The position numbers were made by a program, and so were the translations under genes. A model generated the notes under the pieces. The model was not told where the DNA came from. It saw only the letters and a list, made by a program, of their open reading frames with translations, and did no database searches. Positions 58,772-64,000 of a stretch of 64,000 nt of DNA are shown piece by piece. The stretch comes from Pseudomonas moraviensis (GTDB taxonomy: Bacteria > Pseudomonadota > Gammaproteobacteria > Pseudomonadales > Pseudomonadaceae), in assembly GCF_900105805.1 (NCBI RefSeq), contig NZ_LT629788.1, positions 3,162,001 to 3,226,000 on the forward strand, in the 5' to 3' direction. How positions within the stretch are numbered: the first letter of the stretch is position 1; every line of letters begins with the position of its first letter.

Positions 58772-59648
58772 CAAAAGTGATGCCGAGCAGCACCAGCACG
58801 GCGCCGATGACGAAGTTCAGGCTCAACGCTTCACCGAGCAACAGCACGCCGAAGGTCACGCCGAACAACGGCGTCATGAACGAGAACACCGCCAGGTTGG
58901 CCGCCAGATAACGACGCAGCAGCCAGAACCACACCAGGTAACTGAAAAAAGACACCACCAGGCCCTGGAACAGCACGCTGGCTACCGCCACAGTGGTCAG
59001 GCTGACATGCGTGATCTGGCCGCTGAACAGCGCGATCAGCAGCAGGCCGAGGAAGCCGACCAGCAATTGATAAAACAAGGTCAGCGTCACCGGCGCTTCC
59101 GACAGTCGCGAGGCGCGCACCACTACAGTGGTCGCGCCCCAACAGGCGCCCGCGAGCACGCCGAAGGCATCGCCCAGGAGCATGCGGCGGTCGAGGTTGT
59201 CCCACGACACACCGCCGGCGAAGGCAATCGCGATGCCGATGAAAGCCAGCAGAATCCCCAGCCATTGCAGCGGGCGCAGGCGTTCGCTGGCGAGGAGGAA
59301 ATGCACGCCGAGTGCGGTGAAGATCGGCGCGGTATAGAGGAACACCGACATGTGCGCGGCAGTGGTCAGTTGCAGGCCCTCGGCGATGAACAGGAACTCC
59401 AGACCAAACAGGGCGCCGGCCAGCAGCCCGCCGCGCCAAGTACTGGGGACCTGATCCCAACCGCCCTTCCAGCAGATCAGCAAGCCGACCAGCAACGCGG
59501 AAATTCCCGAGCGCCCCGCCGCTTGCATCACCGGCGCGATGTCCGTCGCCGCCCACTTGATCAGGACTTGCTGGACACCCCAGATCAGGCACAGGCCGAT
59601 CATCACTTGCAGGGCAAAACCGTCGGCATTGCGCCGCTCGGCACTCAC
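58719..59648 (-). CDS. EamA/DMT-family transporter
   Basis: A second drug/metabolite permease, 309 residues, ten helices in two EamA repeats (FALQVMIGLCLIWGVQQVLI at the start; LLGDAFGVLAGACWGATTVV opening the second). The closing block PLFGVTFGVLLLGEALSLNF is the family signature. The GTG at 59648, with GAGGTG upstream, gives the start MSAERRNADGFALQ; a longer ATG frame would add twelve residues without hydrophobic character. It overlaps the MFS gene tail by 53 bp. Substrate unknown. Confidence 0.84.
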   Translation of the reverse strand: MSAERRNADGFALQVMIGLCLIWGVQQVLIKWAATDIAPVMQAAGRSGISALLVGLLICWKGGWDQVPSTWRGGLLAGALFGLEFLFIAEGLQLTTAAHMSVFLYTAPIFTALGVHFLLASERLRPLQWLGILLAFIGIAIAFAGGVSWDNLDRRMLLGDAFGVLAGACWGATTVVVRASRLSEAPVTLTLFYQLLVGFLGLLLIALFSGQITHVSLTTVAVASVLFQGLVVSFFSYLVWFWLLRRYLAANLAVFSFMTPLFGVTFGVLLLGEALSLNFVIGAVLVLLGITFVSAEQWLRRRLRKALGQ

Positions 59649-59802
59649 CGTAACACCTCGAACACGCACAACATGGCAGGCCATCCATTGGTCAGAAAAC
59701 AGTGTCGGGGATTATCAACCAGATGAGCAGAGAAAGGCGTCTGGAAAAGACATTCAGTTGGTCAGTGACGTCAGCGCTGAATGGTTGACGGCTGCGCCGT
59801 CA

Positions 59803-59868
59803 TTCGCGAGCAGGCTCGCTCCCACAGAGGGTTCGGTGAACATGTAGGAGTGAGCCTGCTCGCGAAGA
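59803..59868. repeat. Hybrid REP element
   Basis: Left half GCGAGCAGGCTCGCTCCCAC is of the GGGAGCGAGCC type, and right half TGTAGGAGTGAGCCTGCTCG is of the GTAGGAGTGAGCC type, so two subfamilies pair in one element. Confidence 0.7.
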
Positions 59869-59900
59869 GGTCAGCACTGGCGATAAAGCTTTTGGATCAG

Positions 59901-60293
59901 TCAGGCGAATCGCTTCGCCACCAGATAACCCACCGTGCAGGCAACCGCAGTCGCCACTGTGCCCCACGCCCAATCCAGCAAACTCACCTGCGCCGACCAG
60001 CCGCGCAAGGTCGCCCAGTTGGTCAGGTCATAAGTGCCATAGGCCACCAGCCCCAGCAGCGCACCGAGCTTCGCAGCTCGTTGCCAGCGCAGCGCCGGCA
60101 ACACCACGAACACCACGCAGCCGATCACGTACAGGCCATAAAAAACCGCTGCGGGGAACAGCAGCGGTTTTTCCAGCATCAGCGAACCGAGCAGTTCGCG
60201 ATAGGTCGGAGCCATCAATAGCCCGAGCCAGATACCGTCGAGCAGAAGAAACGTCAGTAGCGTCGAGACGTATGCGATCAGCGCCTTTTTCAT
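59901..60293 (-). CDS. DUF2177 family membrane protein
   Basis: A 130-residue inner-membrane protein of the DUF2177 family with four helices. The family block FLLLDGIWLGLLMAPTYREL near the start, then LGALLGLVAYGTYDLTNWAT and VSLLDWAWGTVATAVACTVG, are all visible. No function is known. It is separated from the S1-domain gene by a short gap with a worn GATCGCAGCC-type repeat, so it may be monocistronic. Confidence 0.85.
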   Translation of the reverse strand: MKKALIAYVSTLLTFLLLDGIWLGLLMAPTYRELLGSLMLEKPLLFPAAVFYGLYVIGCVVFVVLPALRWQRAAKLGALLGLVAYGTYDLTNWATLRGWSAQVSLLDWAWGTVATAVACTVGYLVAKRFA

Positions 60294-60402
60294 TGGCTCA
60301 CCCCTTTAGATGTGGGAGCCGCCGATTTTCAAGATCAAGATCAAAAGATCGTCCGAACGCGGCCCGAGCCTTCGGCAGCTCCTACCATGGGCCTGCGGTG
60401 AG

Positions 60403-61239
60403 TCAGGTTAGTTCAATGCGATCGGCGTGGATGACGATCTTGCCTTCCTTGTACAGCGAGCCGATGGCTTTCTTGAAGTTGCCTTTGCTGACGCCGAACA
60501 GGCTGCTGATCAACGCCGGATCACTCTTGTCGCTGACCGCCAGGGTGCCGTCGTTTTCACGCAACTTGCCGAGGATCTTCGAGCTCAGGCTGCTGGCGGC
60601 TTCCTGGCCAACCGGTTGCAGGCTCAGGCTGATCTTGCCGTCGGCGCGCACTTCCTTGATGAAGCCTTTCTCGCGCATGCCCGAACGCATGAACTTGAAG
60701 ATCTCGTTCTTGTGGATCAAGCCCCAGTGCTTGTTGTTGATGATCGCCTTGAAGCCCATGTCGGTGGCCTCGGCAACCAGCAGATCCACTTCCTGGCCCG
60801 GGCTGTAGGTGGCCGGGGTCTTGTCCAGATAACGATCGAGGCGCGCGGTGGCGGTAATGCGGCGCGTGTGTTTGTCGAGGTAGACATGCACCACGCAATA
60901 TTCGCCAGCGGTCATCTGGCGCTTTTCTTCCGAATACGGCAGCAACAGATCCTTCGGCAGGCCCCAGTCGAGAAACACGCCGATGCTGTTGACTTCAACC
61001 ACTTTCAGGCTGGCAAATTCGCCGACCTGGACTTTGGGTTTTTCCGTGGTGGCGAGAAGTTTGTCTTCGCTGTCCAGATAGATGAATACGTTGAGCCAGT
61101 CTTCATCTTCGCTGGGAATATCCTTAGGGATATAACGGTTGGGCAAAAGAATTTCGCCATCGGCACCGCCGTCCAGATATAAACCGAAGTTAGTGTGTTT
61201 AACCACTTGCAAACTGTTGTAACGCCCGACTAAAGCCAT
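60403..61239 (-). CDS. CvfB-like S1 RNA-binding protein
   Basis: A cytoplasmic RNA-binding protein of 278 residues in the CvfB/YitL family: three S1-type OB domains followed by a winged helix. The start MALVGRYNSLQVVKHTNFGL and the segments FASLKVVEVNSIGVFLDWGL and VDLLVAEATDMGFKAIINNK mark the S1 domains. The end (VSDKSDPALISSLFGVSKGN) with FKKAIGSLYKEGKIVIHADR is the winged helix. Family members affect virulence gene expression and translation in Gram-positive species. The ATG at 61239 is chosen because GAGGG precedes it; a TTG five codons earlier is unlikely. Confidence 0.87.
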   Translation of the reverse strand: MALVGRYNSLQVVKHTNFGLYLDGGADGEILLPNRYIPKDIPSEDEDWLNVFIYLDSEDKLLATTEKPKVQVGEFASLKVVEVNSIGVFLDWGLPKDLLLPYSEEKRQMTAGEYCVVHVYLDKHTRRITATARLDRYLDKTPATYSPGQEVDLLVAEATDMGFKAIINNKHWGLIHKNEIFKFMRSGMREKGFIKEVRADGKISLSLQPVGQEAASSLSSKILGKLRENDGTLAVSDKSDPALISSLFGVSKGNFKKAIGSLYKEGKIVIHADRIELT

Positions 61240-61587
61240 TTCCGAAACCCTCAATACGTGGGCGGCATTCTACCCGTTTTTGCCGCGAACGTCGGGCGGC
61301 AGATCCTCGCAGCGGGAAATCTGCTTCAACGTGTTGATTTTGCTTGATCACCGCCCCGCGAGGTGCCACTCGTCAGTCCGGCGAGGCGGCTCACTGCTGT
61401 GCGCATTTGCCTCGGTCTGAGCAGATGTTCTTATTTAAAACAGCGGGTTAGCGACATATTAATAGTGTCGACCCGGCATTAATGCGGCGCTGAGCCTGGT
61501 TATTCCCGGGGATATTTACCAAGCTATTGTCAAGTTATTCCTGTACGATGCCTGGCCGAGTTACTTTTCTACAGGTTAATGGCCGCC
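61240..61587. other. 348-bp intergenic gap without a supported gene
   Basis: Between the CvfB-like gene and a small conserved gene. The middle part (about 61420-61520) is AT-rich, with two TATTAAT/CATTAAT copies, and probably holds both promoters. No clear hexamer pair, operator or REP element is seen. Confidence 0.6.
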
Positions 61588-61767
61588 ATGCGTGTAAAAG
61601 CATCCACCAGCAAAGCAAAGCCAGCTCCAGCCGTTGAAACCAGCGAATCGATCAACGATCAGATCGCAGCGTTCCTCAAGTCCGGCGGCGAGATCCAGCA
61701 AATTGCCAAAGGCGTCAGTGGCCAGACGTTCGGCCCGTCCAAGCAGATCAGCCTGGGCAAGAAGTAA
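61588..61767 (+). CDS. Small conserved Pseudomonas protein of unknown function
   Basis: A 59-residue product with an Ala/Lys/Pro-rich start (MRVKASTSKAKPAPAVETSE) and a conserved end (SINDQIAAFLKSGGEIQQIA, then SGQTFGPSKQISLGKK) that looks like a short helix-loop binding element. I know of no assigned role; the basic charge would allow nucleic-acid or ribosome binding. The first ATG at 61579 is also possible; 61588 is used because the family pattern begins there. A 7-bp stem hairpin follows the stop without a T-tract. Confidence 0.65.
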   Translation: MRVKASTSKAKPAPAVETSESINDQIAAFLKSGGEIQQIAKGVSGQTFGPSKQISLGKK

Positions 61768-61969
61768 TACCGGTTTTACCCCGTCCAGAGGCGCTTTGAG
61801 CTTCGAAGCGCCTGGACTGGCACCGCACCCCCCCCTTCGCTTTAAACAAAAATCCTCGAAAATCGACGAACGGCCATCAATGCCGAGCATTCGCCGGTAT
61901 CCTTGCACGCGTCTAGATCAAGCGTTTCAGCAGGCATTCGCCCTGCGCTCGCGGTTCATGGAGTGACGC

Positions 61970-62686
61970 ATGCGCCCATTTCCCTGTTTATTGTTCGTCA
62001 GCCTGCTCTCAGGCGCGACTGCGCACGCGCAGGTTTTTCAGGGTCAACTGGGCGACTTCGATCTCAAGCTCGGCACCACGCCCAGCCGCAGCATGGCCCA
62101 AGGACTGGTCAAACCGGCGGCGGTCGGTTCGTTCCATGGCGGCCTCGATCTGAGCCACGACAGCGGCGTGTATTTCGGCCAGTACGCGCCGAGCATGGGC
62201 ATCACGCCGGGCAAAAACCTCGAGATCGATTCCTACGTCGGCTTCAAGCAACCTTTCGATCAGGTGCTCGGCTATGAAGTCGGGATGATTCACTACAGCT
62301 ATCCACGCGTCGACACGCTCGACAGCCAGGAGCTGTTCGGTGGCCTGACCCTGCTCGGCAGTCGCTTTGGCATCGCTCTAAGCAACGACCCGGATAAACA
62401 GAACAACACCTTGTTTGCCGATCTCAGTGGCAACCAGCCGTTCGGCATTGGCGTGAGCATGAAATACACCACTCACCAATTGAACAGCCCGGTGGCCGTG
62501 GACGGAGGCTACATCAGCAGTTTCAGCGATTGGTCGGTAAAACTGTCGCGGCCGTTCATGGGCGTCGATCTCGATCTGATCTACAGCAATTCCAGCCTTA
62601 GTGGCAGCGATTGCTCGGCCTATTCCGGGCACAACAGCGAGTGCGACGGCCTGGTCACGCTCAAGGCCGTACGCACGTTCTATTGA
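61970..62686 (+). CDS. TorF-family putative porin
   Basis: An outer-membrane beta-barrel protein of 238 residues, of the TorF/'CHP02001' group. It has a signal peptide (MRPFPCLLFVSLLSGATAHA). The rest is alternating short strands, for example SFHGGLDLSHDSGVYFGQYA, LEIDSYVGFKQPFDQVLGYE and LSRPFMGVDLDLIYSNSSLS. The C-terminus ends in aromatic Phe-Tyr (VRTFY), consistent with outer-membrane insertion. Substrate is unknown. Confidence 0.82.
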   Translation: MRPFPCLLFVSLLSGATAHAQVFQGQLGDFDLKLGTTPSRSMAQGLVKPAAVGSFHGGLDLSHDSGVYFGQYAPSMGITPGKNLEIDSYVGFKQPFDQVLGYEVGMIHYSYPRVDTLDSQELFGGLTLLGSRFGIALSNDPDKQNNTLFADLSGNQPFGIGVSMKYTTHQLNSPVAVDGGYISSFSDWSVKLSRPFMGVDLDLIYSNSSLSGSDCSAYSGHNSECDGLVTLKAVRTFY

Positions 62687-62763
62687 TCGGCTGAACTGCT
62701 GCGCGCATCCCGCATCACATAAGAATCAGATTTCCGACGCCAGGCTCTCGCAAGGATTTGCCC

Positions 62764-63633
62764 ATGTCTCGCTGGTTCAAACAGATTGCCGCCCTGCTGA
62801 TCTTCACCCTCGCCCTCGGCGCCTGCAGCCGCGTGGGCCTGGCCTACCGCAACCTCGACGTAATCATTCCGTGGTCGCTCGGCGACTACGTGGACATGAA
62901 CGGCGAGCAGAAAGACTGGTTCAACGAACGACTGAAGGAGCACCTGAGCTGGCACTGCACCACGCAGTTACCCGGTTACCTGGACTGGCTGGATCGTTTG
63001 CAGGCCATGGTCGAAAGCAACCAGGTCACCGACGCCGCTTTGCAGGAGCGCACCGCCGAAGCCAAACAGGCGATCGCCGAAACCGCCCGGGAGATCACCC
63101 CGTCGGCGATCGAGCTGCTGCAAGGTCTGGACGATAAACAGGTGGCGGAAATGAATGACGCCTTCGCCAAGGATTTGCGCAAACGCCAGCAGGAATACGT
63201 AAAACCACCCTTGGCCCAGCAAATCAAGGAACGCGGCGAACGCATGGAAAAGCGCTTGAACGATTGGCTGGGTCCGTTGAGCGACACGCAAAAACAACGC
63301 GTGGTGGCCTGGACCAACGCTTTGGGCGATCAGAACACCCAATGGATCGCCAACCGTGCGCATTGGCAGCAACAGTTCAGCGCCGCCGTTGCGCAACGCA
63401 AAAGTCCGGAATTCCCACAACGCATCGAGACGCTTCTGGTCAATCGCGAGCGGTTGTGGACAGCGGATTACCGTAAGGCCTACGCCAACACAGAAGCCCA
63501 GGCGCGCTCGTTGTTTGTGGACTTGATGGCGGAGAGCACGCCGCAACAACGTGAGCGCTTGCTGAAAAAGATCGAAGGCGTGCGCAAGGATTTCAATGAC
63601 CTGAAATGCCTGAAGGCCGCGAAGAAACCTTAA
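62764..63633 (+). CDS. DUF6279-type lipoprotein
   Basis: A 289-residue lipoprotein. The signal peptide ends in the lipobox LALGAC, so Cys is the lipidated residue (about position 20). The rest is helical, with AYRNLDVIIPWSLGDYVDMN just after the Cys and a long run of charged helices (QQIKERGERMEKRLNDWLGP). This matches the Pseudomonas DUF6279 family, of unknown function, probably facing the periplasm. The ATG at 62764 has AAGGA 7 bp before it; the TTG two codons upstream is not needed. Confidence 0.82.
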   Translation: MSRWFKQIAALLIFTLALGACSRVGLAYRNLDVIIPWSLGDYVDMNGEQKDWFNERLKEHLSWHCTTQLPGYLDWLDRLQAMVESNQVTDAALQERTAEAKQAIAETAREITPSAIELLQGLDDKQVAEMNDAFAKDLRKRQQEYVKPPLAQQIKERGERMEKRLNDWLGPLSDTQKQRVVAWTNALGDQNTQWIANRAHWQQQFSAAVAQRKSPEFPQRIETLLVNRERLWTADYRKAYANTEAQARSLFVDLMAESTPQQRERLLKKIEGVRKDFNDLKCLKAAKKP

Positions 63634-63650
63634 GACATTACACATCCCCC

Positions 63651-63739
63651 TGTAGGAGTGAGCCTGCTCGCGATAGCGGTTATCCATTCAGCACATATTC
63701 AACTGACAGACCGCTATCGCGAGCAGGCTCACTCCTACA
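63651..63739. repeat. REP/REPIN palindromic element (GTAGGAGTGAGCC type)
   Basis: Facing TGTAGGAGTGAGCCTGCTCG copies with GATAGCGG next to the arms, between the lipoprotein gene and the convergent gene at the right edge. Confidence 0.85.
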
Positions 63740-63755
63740 GGAGGGCGGTGGTCAG

Positions 63756-64000
63756 TCAGGCGATCTGGGCTTTTGAGGCGACTTCATCAAACGTCGCTTC
63801 CTCCAGCGCATCTTCCTGCTCATCCAGCACCTGGCGCGGGTGGTCATTGCCGGGAATGCTGCTGTCGATCAGGCTCAGCAGGCTGGAGCCACGCGGTGTC
63901 AGACTGAAGTTATTGCCGGTACTGCCTTCATGATCCGCACGCGGCTCGATGAATCCACGTTCCAGCAGGAGCTTCTCGTAATCGCAGGCCACGGTTTTAA
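63756..64000 (-). CDS. 3' end of a gene that continues beyond the right edge, winged-helix-like C-terminus
   Basis: The reading frame is open from the stop at 63756 to the window edge. The last part reads CDYEKLLLERGFIEPRADHE and NFSLTPRGSSLLSLIDSSIP, then a Gln/Glu/Asp-rich tail ending ASKAQIA. 'LTPRG' near a helix is common in winged-helix regulators, but the N-terminal recognition part lies outside the window. A GTG at 63992 exists in frame, but the frame has no stop before it, so I treat it as a truncated view rather than a start. Name withheld. Confidence 0.6.
   Translation of the reverse strand, partial: KTVACDYEKLLLERGFIEPRADHEGSTGNNFSLTPRGSSLLSLIDSSIPGNDHPRQVLDEQEDALEEATFDEVASKAQIA

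Overview
The window is a stretch of chromosome from a Pseudomonas of the fluorescens group. The evidence is high-GC coding sequence, gene blocks that match the P. aeruginosa orders around cpxRA and gbuA, and many dispersed REP-type palindromes of the 'GTAGGAGTGAGCCTGCTCGCGA' kind in the intergenic gaps. No rRNA, tRNA, CRISPR array, IS element or integrase gene was seen. Gene names are given only where motifs or gene order support them.

Region by region. 0-4.7 kb: a conserved housekeeping block (PHP phosphatase, Sua5/YciO protein, scpA, scpB on the minus strand; yciB, yciI, a coiled-coil membrane protein and cpxR on the plus strand). 4.9-6.5 kb: an AT-richer minus-strand operon (PAAR spike, putative His/Cys effector, membrane-anchored putative immunity protein) that separates cpxR from its partners. 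6.7-8.8 kb: a tandem CpxR-like box, a Spy/CpxP-like periplasmic protein and cpxA. 8.8-24.4 kb: core genes (nitroreductase, trkH, AraC regulator, Mpo1-like, HD hydrolase, LpxH-like phosphoesterase, two small convergent genes, the type Vd phospholipase plpD, a FimV-like protein, MarR, recQ, YecA, YbaN) with repeat-filled gaps, including a 172-bp tandem repeat.

24.4-35.7 kb: an accessory island of four large beta-rich proteins. A 1505-residue protein with two classes of repeated Ig-like module and a lectin-like C-terminus faces an operon of two paralogous ~640-residue proteins and an autotransporter. The modules of the big protein and of the two paralogs share a recognisable 'LPxPxV...GD...W' pattern, and none of the three has a visible signal peptide. 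This is the least explained part of the window.

36-49.7 kb: a cell-surface adhesion system. A 2620-residue LapA/MapA-type RTX adhesin (retention module with a di-alanine LapG-type site, near-identical 735-bp repeats, vWA domain, RTX repeats, type I secretion signal) is divergent from its own TolC/ABC/HlyD exporter operon, which has a FleQ-like site 38 bp before its first gene. 49.8-56.2 kb: a DTW-domain tRNA modification enzyme and the guanidinobutyrate block gbuR/gbuA with an NTF2-like protein and two transporters. 56.3-64 kb: a 42-codon gene of the PA1414 type, a LysR/MFS divergent pair, a DMT exporter, an S1-domain RNA-binding protein, a TorF-type porin, a lipoprotein and the end of a gene that runs off the right edge.
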